A DNA stretch of 64,000 bases from the NCBI GenBank assembly GCA_013347225.1, contig CP054595.1:868001-932000 (forward strand), written 5' to 3'. This document shows positions 51,461-60,191 of this stretch, one piece after another (within the stretch, counting starts at the first letter, position 1; each line of letters opens with the position of its first letter). This stretch comes from Candidatus Accumulibacter similis. GTDB taxonomy: Bacteria > Pseudomonadota > Gammaproteobacteria > Burkholderiales > Rhodocyclaceae. Made by a program: the position numbers and the translations under genes. The notes beneath the pieces were generated by a model, which saw only the letters and a list, made by a program, of their open reading frames with translations, ran no database searches and was not told the DNA's origin.

Positions 51461-52489
51461 ATGAGTTTACATTTCCTGCTGAAAGCCGAAGCCCGTAGCC
51501 TGTCCGTGGTCCAGGTGCTGGCCATGAGTGACGATGAAGCCCTGGCCCTGTTCCGCCAGTTGCGCTGGGGCGAAGGGGAGCAAGTGGTCTGCCCGCACTG
51601 CGGCATGGCGCACCGGCACTACTTCCGCCCGACCCGCAAGATCTGGCGCTGTGCGGGCTGCCAGGATGATTTCTCGGTCACGTCCGGAACGATCTTCGCC
51701 TTCCACAAGCTGCCCCTGCGGCTGTACCTCGCGGCGGCGATCCTGTTCACCAACGCCGCTAAGGGCATTTCTGCCCTGCAGCTCGGACGCGACCTGGGCG
51801 TATCGCACAAGACGGCCTACGTTCTCCTGCACAAGATTCGCGAGAGCCTGCTGGTGGGCCGGGACGAATGCGCCCTGTCGGGTGCGGTTCATGTGGACGG
51901 GGCGTACGTGGGCGGGCAGGTCCGGCCGAAGAACAAGAAGGAAGACCGGGTAGACCGCCGCCTGGCGGAGAATCAAGACCCGGACAAGCGCTGCATCCTG
52001 GTGATGCGTCAGGCGCACAGCGAGGCGGAAGTGGCGGCCGGCCATGTCGGCGCCAAGAAGACGCTGACCTTCATCGTCAAGAAGGAAAACCAGACCGACA
52101 TCGGAAAACTGGCGCCGGCCTACATCGCCAAGGGTTCCGTGATCTGTGCCGACGAATCGGACGCCTATGACCTGCTGCATGCCCGATACGCGGTCCGCCG
52201 GGTGAACCACAGTCAGGAATTCCGAGCCGACGATGGTACGACCAACAACCTGGCAGAATCGTACGTCTCGCGCTTCCGCCGTTTCCACATCGGCCAGATC
52301 CACAAGGCGGCGCCGAAGTATCTCGACAACTACGCCAACGAGATGGCCTACCGCGAAGACACCCGGCGCTGGAGCAACGCCGACATCTTCCGCGATATCG
52401 TCGGCAAGTGCGCCCGGGCCTTGGTGAGCCGGGACTGGTGCGGATACTGGCAGGGCAACCACCGGCAGGGGGAAAGCCTGGCGGTGTGA
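51461..52489 (+). CDS. IS1595-family transposase
   Basis: A 342-residue transposase with zinc ribbon (VCPHCGMAH ... WRCAGCQDDFSV), a helix-turn-helix (ALQLGRDLGVSHKTAYVLLH), and the DDE/DDN core VHVDGAYVGGQ, ICADESDAYDLL and TNNLAESYVSRFRR. It differs from the copy at 41063 and belongs to another sub-group. It appears intact. Confidence 0.92.
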   Translation: MSLHFLLKAEARSLSVVQVLAMSDDEALALFRQLRWGEGEQVVCPHCGMAHRHYFRPTRKIWRCAGCQDDFSVTSGTIFAFHKLPLRLYLAAAILFTNAAKGISALQLGRDLGVSHKTAYVLLHKIRESLLVGRDECALSGAVHVDGAYVGGQVRPKNKKEDRVDRRLAENQDPDKRCILVMRQAHSEAEVAAGHVGAKKTLTFIVKKENQTDIGKLAPAYIAKGSVICADESDAYDLLHARYAVRRVNHSQEFRADDGTTNNLAESYVSRFRRFHIGQIHKAAPKYLDNYANEMAYREDTRRWSNADIFRDIVGKCARALVSRDWCGYWQGNHRQGESLAV

Positions 52490-52494
52490 AGCGG

Positions 52495-52929
52495 TCAGGC
52501 GACGGCCCAGGTGGCACCGTGCCCGTCACGGCCGGCAAGGACCAGGGTTCCGGTACGCTCCAGGCGACGCACCACGCCAATGGCGTTCTTCCGCATCTGC
52601 TCGATCATGACGGTGGTCGCTTCCAGTCCCCGGCGGGCCGTCAGCGCTTCGCCGATCTGGCGGCTGCTCAGCGCCCCACCTTGAGCCTCGTGGAAGATGT
52701 CGAGAACCATGCGCTGGCATTCACCCGGCCGGAAGAAGCGGTTTCGCACCCGATGGGCCTTGGCCCGGATCGTCCGCAGGTCGATTTTCGGGGAAAACAG
52801 CTTGAGGGTCGCGTCGAGGTGGGCCAGATCGTCCGCCAGACGTCCCATTTCCTTCCGGTGATGCTCGATCAGCCCCGCCAGTTCCGCGCGCTTGGTGATC
52901 AGGGCCGCAACGACGTGGCTCTCTGCCAT
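52495..52929 (-). CDS. IS1595 passenger gene product (HTH-like)
   Basis: A 144-residue protein. The N-terminal 50 residues are coiled-coil (ITKRAELAGLIEHHRKEMGR, then LADDLAHLDATLKLF). The C-terminal 85 residues resemble a winged helix: MVLDIFHEAQGGALSSRQIG, EALTARRGLEATTVMIEQM, VRRLERTGTLVLAGRDGHGA. It faces the transposase and lies within the terminal repeats, so it moves with the element. It could regulate transposition or the recipient locus; unknown. Confidence 0.72.
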   Translation of the reverse strand: MAESHVVAALITKRAELAGLIEHHRKEMGRLADDLAHLDATLKLFSPKIDLRTIRAKAHRVRNRFFRPGECQRMVLDIFHEAQGGALSSRQIGEALTARRGLEATTVMIEQMRKNAIGVVRRLERTGTLVLAGRDGHGATWAVA

Positions 52930-53013
52930 GAGAAATGCTCCCGTTCAGTGAAAACGAGAGGATTCTCGTCGAGCAGGCGGTCGGGTGCCGGGGGTGGTTG
53001 CTCCATAATGCCG

Positions 53014-53118
53014 AAGATCAGCCTGCGCCTGAAGCGCAAACGCGCCGCTTGGGACGACGACGTTCGGCTCAGGATTCTCGGTCTCACGCCGCTATGACAA
53101 CCGAGTGCGGAGGCCCTG
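53014..53118 (+). pseudogene. ISAs1 transposase C-terminal remnant and right terminal repeat
   Basis: Plus-strand reading gives ISLRLKRKRAAWDDDVRLRI, then LGLTPL and a stop, matching SLRLKRKAAAWDDDFRVKIM of the intact copy at 55468-56592. It is followed by the ISAs1 end repeat GAGTGCGGAGGCCCTG (53103-53118, one mismatch to 56598-56613). Confidence 0.82.
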
Positions 53119-53748
53119 GATGACTTCCCTTGCCTGCGCAGTATCACAGGTTTTCAAGTCTTCTATAAATGTGTCTAGCGCATCCCAGTCTGTTGCATCT
53201 TTAAATGAATACGAGACAGAACATGAACCACTCCCGTAATCGCAATCCCAGCTATGGAAAGTGTCTTTAAAATCGCCCGTGCTTTCTCGTTTAGCAAAAA
53301 CGTCCAATGGCATCACGAGCTCGGCACGCCTCTTGCCGCTTGAGCCGCTAGGGTGGTCTCCATATGCCATAGACTCATCGACGACGGTGGTGCGTACAAC
53401 GATCTTGACCCGAAAACTTTCTAGTATGAGCGGAAAATTCTGGAGAACTAGTTCGCGTATATGTTTGTTCGCGAGTTTGTAAGCGGGCAGTTCGACGAAG
53501 ATATTCCTGCAGTCGACTTCCAAATCTGTTAAGTAGGCAATCCCGAACACGACGCCAACGGCGGCAAGCCAAGGTAGCACCAAGTGGGCAAGCGTCCCCT
53601 CGGGGGAAGTCCGAAAAAGGGGGGCTGTTGCCGAGCAAGTAACCAAAAAAACCGGGATCGGAAGAAGCAGTACAAAAATAGTAGAAAACGCCTTTCTGTA
53701 ATGACAAACAAGCCAGCAGAGTAGCTTTAAGACAAGTTTCAGTTTCAT
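53092..53748 (-). CDS. hypothetical membrane protein, C-terminus altered by an IS end
   Basis: A 218-residue protein. Two hydrophobic segments (FSTIFVLLLPIPVFLVTCSA and LVLPWLAAVGVVFGIAYLTD) precede a soluble domain (FRVKIVVRTTVVDESMAYGD, FKDTFHSWDCDYGSGSCSVS). No family recognised. The last residues (VIQGLRTRLS and the stop) are encoded by the inverted repeat of the ISAs1 remnant, so the natural C-terminus was lost or replaced. Confidence 0.62.
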   Translation of the reverse strand: MKLKLVLKLLCWLVCHYRKAFSTIFVLLLPIPVFLVTCSATAPLFRTSPEGTLAHLVLPWLAAVGVVFGIAYLTDLEVDCRNIFVELPAYKLANKHIRELVLQNFPLILESFRVKIVVRTTVVDESMAYGDHPSGSSGKRRAELVMPLDVFAKRESTGDFKDTFHSWDCDYGSGSCSVSYSFKDATDWDALDTFIEDLKTCDTAQAREVIQGLRTRLS

Positions 53749-53930
53749 AGTAGATGTACGTCGCAGTGCCATGGCCTAAGGAACCGCTGATCGATGGATC
53801 ATGCCACAGCCCCTTGGTGCGCTGTTCGCCTAATAGCGTTTATCGGCCGCGCCGAAAGCGTCCGGCCTCGCCGCTGGTGCATCCGCGGCAGATAAACCTC
53901 GTTGGACTGAAGCGCCTCGACGGCGGTACT

Positions 53931-55061
53931 TACTAACAGATAAAGTATTTCCGTGCATTTGGCGTTTGCTTCCATGTTTTCCAAGGTATAATAAGGGGCA
54001 TGAACTCTCCACTGATGCCGCAGAGGCCGGTTTTCACTTCCAAGCGCATGGAACAGCAATGGGTCCGCATGCAAGGCGTCAAGATGATGCGGGCTGGTAT
54101 GCCGGCGAGTCATGTGGCGCACCATTTCGATGTTTCGGTGCGCGCGGTTTTCAAATGGATCGCAGCATTCTACGACGGTGGTCAGAATGCGTTGCTCGCC
54201 CGAGAAGGAGCCGGTCGGCCGCCGAAGGTTACTCCGGATCAGTTGCGTTGGATTGCCGATACGGTTCGCGACCGCACGCCCGATCAGTTGAAGTTCGAGT
54301 TCGGGCTGTGGACCTTGCGCCTGATCGGCAGCCTGATCGAACGGCAGTTTCAGATGACGCTGAGCCTGCCGACGCTGGGCAAGGTCATGCGGCAACTCGG
54401 ATTCACTGCCCAACGCCCGCTGTACCGCGCCTATCAACAGGATGCGGCGCTGGTGCAGCGCTGGCACACGGAAGAGTACCCGGCGCTGCAGGCACGCGCG
54501 AAGGCTCGTGGGGCATTGATCATGTTCGCCGACGAGGCCGGGATGCGCTCGGACTACCACGCGGGCACGACTTGGGCGCCTCGCGGCCGGACGCCGGTGG
54601 TACGCGCCACTGGCCAGCGCGTCTCCGTCCAAATGCTGTCGGCGGTTGGCACGGGCGGGCAACTCCAGTTCATGCTGCACGAGGGTCTGGTCAACGCCGC
54701 GGTATTCCGCACCTTGCTTGAACAACTCATGCTTGGTGCGACGCAGCCCGTTTTCCTGGTTGTCGATGGTCATTCGATTCATAAAGCCAAGCTGGTGAGC
54801 GAATACGTCGCATCTACCGACGGCATGCTGGAGCTGCACTTCCTGCCGCCTTACTCGCCGCAGCTCAACCCGGACGAGCAAGTGTGGAAGAGCGTCAAGG
54901 AGCGGGTGGCGAAACAGAAGCCGCTCGACAAAATCAGCCTGCGGCGTCTGATTCAGGGTGCGTTGGAGCGCCTTCAAACTCTGCCTGAGATCGTGCGTGG
55001 GTTTTTTAGGCATCCGGATTGCGCTCGTACAATATGAACTGTAGATGTTTATTGCTTAGTA
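53931..55061 (+). mobile_element. IS630-family insertion sequence
   Basis: Both ends read TACTAA followed by an ATAAA-rich segment (53931 inward; 55061 inward on the other strand). The TA at each tip is consistent with the TA target duplication of IS630. One transposase gene fills the element. Confidence 0.78.
54000..55037 (+). CDS. IS630-family transposase
   Basis: A 345-residue transposase: N-terminal HTH (MRAGMPASHVAHHFDVSVRA), winged part (TLPTLGKVMRQLGFTAQ-like), and DDE core IMFADEAGMRSDYHAG (Asp/Glu), VFLVVDGHSIHKAKLV (second Asp) and LPPYSPQLNPDEQVWKSVK (the IS630 NPxE signature). Intact. Confidence 0.93.
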   Translation: MNSPLMPQRPVFTSKRMEQQWVRMQGVKMMRAGMPASHVAHHFDVSVRAVFKWIAAFYDGGQNALLAREGAGRPPKVTPDQLRWIADTVRDRTPDQLKFEFGLWTLRLIGSLIERQFQMTLSLPTLGKVMRQLGFTAQRPLYRAYQQDAALVQRWHTEEYPALQARAKARGALIMFADEAGMRSDYHAGTTWAPRGRTPVVRATGQRVSVQMLSAVGTGGQLQFMLHEGLVNAAVFRTLLEQLMLGATQPVFLVVDGHSIHKAKLVSEYVASTDGMLELHFLPPYSPQLNPDEQVWKSVKERVAKQKPLDKISLRRLIQGALERLQTLPEIVRGFFRHPDCARTI

Positions 55062-55259
55062 TGGGGATTGTAAGCGTCGCGTGCCGCCGGTCAAGTCACG
55101 GGCAACCCGAGTTCGACACCTTTCGCGTGCCAAATGCATAAATGGAGTTGCGGGCACAATAAAAGCAACGGGTTAGCGCGCGGCGAAAAATCTCCTGTAG
55201 TGACACGTTTGGCCTAGGAAGCCATTGTGATCATGACGATATCGGGATACAGTAGCGAC
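55062..55259. other. short gap, no gene seen
   Basis: Spacer between IS630 and the IS1634-like remnant; the last 50 bp may be the terminal repeat of the latter. Confidence 0.3.
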
Positions 55260-55329
55260 ATGTTCGTGAAGATCACCACGTCCGGCCCGAGGCAGTACGT
55301 CAAGCTCGTCGAGTCCTACCGGGACCCCT
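55260..55329 (+). pseudogene. IS1634-like transposase, N-terminal stub
   Basis: ATG 55260 opens MFVKITTSGPRQYVKLVESY, RDP, the start typical of IS1634-group transposases (FVK-T-SGPRRYVQLVESYRD). The frame ends where the ISAs1 tip begins at 55330; no continuation is seen beyond that element. Confidence 0.7.
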
Positions 55330-56613
55330 CAGGGCCTCGGCACTCGAATAGCATAGTTGCCTTCGTCATACTCGGCAAGTGAAAAATCTCTAACATTCAT
55401 AGACTTATGACAAGAGCTTGTAAACCCCTCTCGAATCAGGTCTACTCTCGTCTTTTGGGCGACCGAAATGAGTGCGACGAATGGAGCCAGCCTGATGTGC
55501 TGCTTGAGGAAAGTAGACGACCCGCGCAAACCCAGCAATGGGACGCTGCACGACTTCGTTGAGATTCTGGTGATTGCCATGGCCGCGGTACTCTCCGATT
55601 GTGACACCGTCGAAGACATCGCCTATTGGGCGTACAAGAAGGAGGATTGGCTGCGTCAGTTCCTGCCGCTCAAGAACGGCGTCGCTTCCGAGAAGACGTT
55701 CCTGAGGATCTTCCGGGCGCTGGACCCGAAGCAATTCGAGGTGGCTTTCCGCCGCTGGGTTGCTGAGGTGGTCGGGGGCCTCGCTGGCGGCATCGCGGTC
55801 GATGGCAAGACCGTGCGCGGGTCGGGCAGCGGCGGTGAGAGCGCCATTCACATGGTCAGTGCCTTCGCCACGGAACTGGGCGTCGTTCTCGGCCAGGAAA
55901 AGGTCGCCGCCAAGAGTAATGAGATCACCGCCATCCCGGAACTGCTCCAGGCACTGCAGATCAAGGGCTTGCTGGTCACCATTGGCGCCATGGGGTGCCA
56001 GAGGAACATCGCCCGTCAGATCACCGACCAGGGCGGCGACTACCTGCTCGCGGTCAAAGGCAATCAACCGGCGCTGCTCGAAGCCATCCAGACTGATTTC
56101 ATTGATCAATGCCAATCGGAAGCCGTCGACCGCCACCGCCAGGTTCATAAGTCCCGTGGTCGGGTCGTCGGCCAAATCGCCTCGGTCCTGCCCGCAAAAG
56201 GAACCGTTGACCTGGCCGATTGGCCCGAGTGCAAAACGATCGGTCTGGTCGACTCCTTGCGCAAGGTCGGCGACGAAGAGTCGAACTTCGAGCGGCGCTA
56301 TTACATCAGCTCTCGCGAGTTGACCGCCGAACAACTTGCCGTCGCCGTGCGCGGCCATTGGGCCGTGGAAAATCGGCTTCACTGGGTGCTCGACGTCAGC
56401 TTCGGCGAGGATGCCAGCACCGTACGTAAGGACAATGCCCCACAGAATCTTTCCCTCCTGAAGAAGATCGTTCTCAATCTGATTCGGCTGGATACGACCG
56501 AGCAAAAGAAAACCAGCTTGCGTCTGAAGCGCAAGGCAGCCGCCTGGGATGACGACTTCCGGGTGAAGATCATGGGCCTCGTCAGACTATGACAGCCGAG
56601 TGCCGAGGCCCTG
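55330..56613 (+). mobile_element. ISAs1-family insertion sequence
   Basis: Perfect 16-bp terminal repeats CAGGGCCTCGGCACTC at 55330-55345 and, inverted, 56598-56613. The flanks (GGACCCCT and CATAGCAT) show no target duplication, so one side was deleted after insertion. It interrupts or abuts an IS1634-like transposase. Confidence 0.9.
55468..56592 (+). CDS. ISAs1-family transposase
   Basis: A 374-residue transposase: N-terminal H-repeat-associated domain (CCLRKVDDPRKPSNGTLHDF, VEILVIAMAAVLSDCDTVED), DDE core GGIAVDGKTVRGSG (first Asp), YLLAVKGNQPALL, and RGHWAVENRLHWVLDVSFGE (YREK-like Glu/Asp). It is intact. Confidence 0.92.
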   Translation: MSATNGASLMCCLRKVDDPRKPSNGTLHDFVEILVIAMAAVLSDCDTVEDIAYWAYKKEDWLRQFLPLKNGVASEKTFLRIFRALDPKQFEVAFRRWVAEVVGGLAGGIAVDGKTVRGSGSGGESAIHMVSAFATELGVVLGQEKVAAKSNEITAIPELLQALQIKGLLVTIGAMGCQRNIARQITDQGGDYLLAVKGNQPALLEAIQTDFIDQCQSEAVDRHRQVHKSRGRVVGQIASVLPAKGTVDLADWPECKTIGLVDSLRKVGDEESNFERRYYISSRELTAEQLAVAVRGHWAVENRLHWVLDVSFGEDASTVRKDNAPQNLSLLKKIVLNLIRLDTTEQKKTSLRLKRKAAAWDDDFRVKIMGLVRL

Positions 56614-56718
56614 CATAGCATGCACTGATGGTTCGGAAGTCGATGCGACCTGTGGGAAGGTGAACCGGTTCAAGATAAGTCTTAACAAATCATATAGTTG
56701 ACTTGGCTTGACTCCATG

Positions 56719-57795
56719 CTATCCGAGTGGAGAGGCCCTGTGGCGGCCCCTCTCTACCGCCTTACGTGCCATGCTCGAAATAGGGCCGATAAGCACCCGT
56801 ACCGCCTTCCTTAAGTTGGGATGCCTTTCGATTAATCGCGCCAGTCTGGGCGAAAACCGGTAATATACAGAAACCAGTTTCCGCCCAATTACATTCTTAA
56901 TGAGGTGCTCGTCCCGAAAGCGTCTTAGAAAAACAACTTCTCTCGCCGCATCCGAGCCGTAACACGCGGTTGCGATGAAGCACTCCCTTTTTTGGATGAC
57001 AGATGTGTCAGGAAGCCTACCGCCATCTTCGAGCTTTCGCAAAATATGAGCCGCGGCATAACTTAACCAAGCGGCTATTTCGTTCACACTCTCCCCTGTC
57101 TTGCAAATCAGCATTGCAACTTCATCACATCGCTGGGAATGCCGTCTCGCATATTCAGGTTCGACAAAAGCCTTTCGAGAAAAATCCTCGATTTCAGCGA
57201 GCTTGTTATAGAAATCAGAATTGGCCCTTGCTCCATTTAAGATTCTTGTTTCCCAATCCGCCTCGCTGCCTGTCGGCTGATCTCGGTCTATTCCTCTATC
57301 TCGCGCTCCTTGATTAGAAATATATTCGGAAAGGGACTCTGGAACCCAGATAAGGGATCGAACAAAACCTGAAAATAGACTGTCGTATGTTTCTACTTCT
57401 CTTGACCATAATTCAACCGTATATACGGAGTCGGTCTGCTTGCATAGGTACACCCACCCATCCATCGGCCCGTCGGAAAGACACAATTCTTTCATGGGGA
57501 CGCCATTTACGCTCTGATCACGGGTTTGGCGAGTTTCCGACCTACCTTTTTTCGTCAGTGTTGCTATGGAGTCTAAATCGGTAGCCCCTATGTAGCGCCG
57601 AATTATGACAAGAGGATCGTCAGAAAGATCGCGAGGTCCAAAACAACCTATTGTGAGTACGCCGCCTAGCTTCGAACTGGAGGGAATATCTCTTATGATC
57701 CAGCCATCGGGGATACGACCCGCAATACGATATCTGACGCTAGCAAAGGTACAATCACTAAGTGCAAAAAAATCGCGGCTACGACCAGTAAACAT
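56719..57795 (-). CDS. hypothetical protein with C-terminal CFI-box domain
   Basis: A 358-residue protein. Residues 1-160 are beta-rich (FALSDCTFASVRYRIAGRIP, DGWVYLCKQTDSVYTVELWS) and not recognised. Residues about 185-275 are helical with a conserved-looking CDEVAMLICKTGESVNEI. The last 85 residues are a CFI-box domain: CFIATACYGSDAAREVVFLR, RFRDEHLIKNVIGRKLVSVY, YRFSPRLARLIERHP. CFI-box tails occur on many otherwise unrelated bacterial proteins. ATG 57795 has a GGGAG site; the frame continues upstream into the IS5 end, so the true promoter or 5' part may be lost. The function is unknown. Confidence 0.7.
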   Translation of the reverse strand: MFTGRSRDFFALSDCTFASVRYRIAGRIPDGWIIRDIPSSSKLGGVLTIGCFGPRDLSDDPLVIIRRYIGATDLDSIATLTKKGRSETRQTRDQSVNGVPMKELCLSDGPMDGWVYLCKQTDSVYTVELWSREVETYDSLFSGFVRSLIWVPESLSEYISNQGARDRGIDRDQPTGSEADWETRILNGARANSDFYNKLAEIEDFSRKAFVEPEYARRHSQRCDEVAMLICKTGESVNEIAAWLSYAAAHILRKLEDGGRLPDTSVIQKRECFIATACYGSDAAREVVFLRRFRDEHLIKNVIGRKLVSVYYRFSPRLARLIERHPNLRKAVRVLIGPISSMARKAVERGRHRASPLG

Positions 57796-57811
57796 GCTAA
57801 TTAACTCCCAA

Positions 57812-59043
57812 GTTAGGGAACCACTGATCAATGGACCTGAACACGCGCCAAAACCGCTCTCGGCCGGGAAGCAGAGCGCGCGCGGTCAGGCGTCGCGTCA
57901 TTTCGGCCGATTTCTCCCGGGTTCAAAGCCGCGTCTTGGCCTTTGCTGCTCCTTTTCGGGGCCCTTCGCCGTGCTCAGGACGCACCTTGGCTGTGAAGAG
58001 CCAGAAGCTGTCGCTTTGCGATAACCAGATTGGCCAGCGCAAAGAGGATGTGCAACTGGGCGGTGTTCTTCTTCAGCCCCCTGTAGCGGACCTTGCGATG
58101 GCTGAAGAGATTCTTCACGATGTGGAAGGGGTGCTCGACCTTCGCGCGGATGCTCGCCTTGACCGATTCCAGGCGACGCAGCAGTGGGCCAAGCTTGCTC
58201 TCCTTCGGGATCGCCTTCAGCTTGCTCCGCTTGGTCGCCACTTGCCAGTCGATGTCCCGGTCTTTCAGCTCTTCGCGCTTCTCGACGCCGGTGTAACCGG
58301 CATCCAGATACACGGTCTTCTCTTCGCCGTGCAGCACTTCGGCGGTCTGCGTCACGTCGGCGACGTTCGCCGCCGTTCCCACCACCGTATGCACCAGACC
58401 GCTCTCAGCATCGACCCCGATGTGCGCCTTCATCCCGAAGTGCCACTGGTTGCCCTTCTTCGTCTGGTGCATCTCCGGATCGCGGGCCTTCGCTTCGTTC
58501 TTCACCGACGGCGGTGCGGCAAGGATCGTCGCGTCGGCAATCGTTCCCTCACGCATCATCAGCCCCTTGGCCGTCAGTTGCGCGTTGATCGCCGCGAAGA
58601 TGGCCTTCGACAGGTCCTTCTCTTCCAGCAAGTGGCGAAACTGCAGCAGCGTCGTCGCATCCGGCGCCGCCTCTCGCGACAGATCGATCCGCACGAATCC
58701 CCGCAACGCTTGGCTGTCGGTTATCGCATCCTCTACCCCCTCGTCCGACAGGCCGTACCATTGCTGGACCAGGTACACCCGCAGCATACGTTCCAGCCCG
58801 ATTGGCGGCCGGCCGCGCTTCCCTTTCGGGTAGTACGGTTCCATGATCGCCAGCACGTCTTGCCAAGGGATCACCTGTTCCATGTCGGCAAGAAAGCGCT
58901 CGCGTCTGGTCAGCCGCCTCTTCCCGGCAAACTCGGCTTCCGAAAAGCTGATCTGCTTCACTGGCACAATTCCATCATCGGCAACGTGCACATTATACCA
59001 GAGGCATCGTCCGCCGGGACGATTAAATCAGTGCGTCCCTAAC
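57812..59043 (-). mobile_element. IS5-family insertion sequence (intact)
   Basis: End repeats GTTAGGGA-CCACTGAT at 57812 and, inverted with small differences, at 59043 enclose one transposase. This is the parent type of the relics at 37895-38135 and 40555-42151. No clear target duplication was found. Confidence 0.8.
57975..58991 (-). CDS. IS5-family transposase
   Basis: A 338-residue transposase with the IS5-group N-terminus (KQISFSEAEFAGKRRLTRRE, VYLVQQWYGLSDEGVEDAIT) and DDE core GTIADATILAAPPSVKN (first Asp), VYLDAGYTGVEKREEL (second Asp) and VEHPFHIVKNLFSHRKVRYR (Glu region). ATG 58991 or GTG 58961 (start of KQISF) could serve as start. Intact and likely active. Confidence 0.92.
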   Translation of the reverse strand: MHVADDGIVPVKQISFSEAEFAGKRRLTRRERFLADMEQVIPWQDVLAIMEPYYPKGKRGRPPIGLERMLRVYLVQQWYGLSDEGVEDAITDSQALRGFVRIDLSREAAPDATTLLQFRHLLEEKDLSKAIFAAINAQLTAKGLMMREGTIADATILAAPPSVKNEAKARDPEMHQTKKGNQWHFGMKAHIGVDAESGLVHTVVGTAANVADVTQTAEVLHGEEKTVYLDAGYTGVEKREELKDRDIDWQVATKRSKLKAIPKESKLGPLLRRLESVKASIRAKVEHPFHIVKNLFSHRKVRYRGLKKNTAQLHILFALANLVIAKRQLLALHSQGAS

Positions 59044-59115
59044 ACCAAAGGTCAACTGTAAACACGTGCGCAGCAAGTTGCGGAGAATTAGAAAAGATTA
59101 AGACAAAAACACCCT

Positions 59116-59586
59116 CTACCGTATACGAAAGGGTCTGGAAACAATCCACGCAAGAACGGGCTGTAACAGCAGGATTGCGCCACCGACCAAATATAGCCAA
59201 TCCAAGTTGAGCATCTCGTGCATTCCCAGCTCTTCGGCCGGAAAAACGAAGAACATCTGCATTACTTTGGCTGTAACGCCAAACGAAAATAGGACACAGC
59301 CCGTGCGAAAAGAGAGTCTGAGCTGTCCAGCATTATTGAGCAAATAGAGCCAGAGAGTGGACCCAGGTCGCGACATTTCGGCATCAGCAACTGCGGAGTC
59401 AAGACTATAAATATCGGAATCTCCATCTGCGCCTTCCTCGGTCCTTTTTCTGACATCGCGCCTACGGTTAAGAAGATGGTCGGGGCAAGGAGGTAAGATC
59501 GAGGAGAGAATATATCCTATGAGAACGAGCAAGAGGCATCCTGCAAGCCCCGAGACCACGATGTACCAGATTACGACACGAGTCAT
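59116..59586 (-). CDS. hypothetical inner-membrane protein
   Basis: A 156-residue protein starting MTRVVIWYIVVSGLAGCLLL after an AGGAGGGAAGG ribosome-binding site. Three hydrophobic helices (N-terminal; LSFRTGCVLFSFGVTAKVMQ; NLDWLYLVGGAILLLQPVLA) with a charged loop between the first two. No family recognised. It faces the same way as the CBM-like gene upstream, 56 bp away, and may form a pair with it. Confidence 0.62.
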   Translation of the reverse strand: MTRVVIWYIVVSGLAGCLLLVLIGYILSSILPPCPDHLLNRRRDVRKRTEEGADGDSDIYSLDSAVADAEMSRPGSTLWLYLLNNAGQLRLSFRTGCVLFSFGVTAKVMQMFFVFPAEELGMHEMLNLDWLYLVGGAILLLQPVLAWIVSRPFRIR

Positions 59587-59642
59587 CCTTCCCTCCTTGG
59601 ACACCAACAAGAAAATCCCGTGTATCTGCCCAGAAAACGCGT

Positions 59643-60191
59643 CTAATTCGATTGATGCGTCGGACTGGAACCGGTCGTCCTTTTCATCTGTATAAAGTCA
59701 ATTTCGATACCGTTGCTGCCCCCCACGACGTCGATCGTTAGCGTATGAGATCCATCATTGATATCAATCGGGCCGAGTTGCGGACTCGTGGCGAACTGAT
59801 TCCAACCGTGTCCATAGTCACCCGTATCGGTAGCCGTAAAGGAGCCAATAGGCCTGCCGTCAAGCTTGACCTTGAGAACCTCGCTGGGCCCAAAGTTGTC
59901 ATTCGAGTAGCGAATAGTCAAAACGAATCGTCCCCCACCGGAAACTCTGAAATCCCGATTCATGCTTTGCCCCGCGGCCAGTCGCAGCGTGCGTGTCCCC
60001 GAAGCCGCCGAGCGCACCATAACGTAGCCGCGGCTGCCAGATTCGCCCTCGATCGTGACTACCTCTGTTGGCGCAGGTCGTTCCAGGAGCTGGAGGCTTC
60101 TTGCGTTGTCGGCGGCTTGTGACGAATGCTCACCTGCCACTCCGCTATTCGAAACAAGCACCCCAGAGGTTGCCAACAAGACCACAGACAT
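59643..60191 (-). CDS. secreted CBM6/CBM35-like carbohydrate-binding protein
   Basis: A 182-residue protein. A hydrophobic N-terminus (MSVVLLATSGVLVSNSGVAG) looks like a signal peptide. From about residue 35 a beta-sandwich of the CBM6/CBM35 kind is seen: VVTIEGESGSRGYVMVRSAA, GGGRFVLTIRYSNDNFGPSE, VKLDGRPIGSFTATDTGDYG, GSHTLTIDVVGGSNGIEIDF. No catalytic domain. The frame is open to 60377; I prefer 60191 because of the signal, though its Shine-Dalgarno is weak. Confidence 0.68.
   Translation of the reverse strand: MSVVLLATSGVLVSNSGVAGEHSSQAADNARSLQLLERPAPTEVVTIEGESGSRGYVMVRSAASGTRTLRLAAGQSMNRDFRVSGGGRFVLTIRYSNDNFGPSEVLKVKLDGRPIGSFTATDTGDYGHGWNQFATSPQLGPIDINDGSHTLTIDVVGGSNGIEIDFIQMKRTTGSSPTHQSN

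Larger units (their letters stand above)
51330..53013 (+). mobile_element. IS1595-family element carrying a passenger gene
   Basis: Perfect 23-bp terminal repeats start CGGCATTATGGAGCAACC at 51330 and, inverted, at 53013. Inside are a rightward transposase and a leftward passenger ORF, separated by 5 bp. There is no target duplication: flanks are GGTATTTC and AAGATCAG. The left flank is the broken gene at 51100-51329 and the right flank is an ISAs1 remnant, so a deletion or recombination followed insertion. Confidence 0.9.

Noticed and set aside
53776..53800. Sequence resembling an IS5 end (CTAAGGAACCGCTGATCGATGG).
   Set aside because: It resembles the IS5 left tip at 57812, but nothing beyond about 25 bp matches and no partner end is present, so it was not listed as an element.
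53799..55013. Long open frame opposite the IS630 transposase.
   Set aside because: It is the antisense shadow of the transposase; no family motifs, start signal or natural composition.
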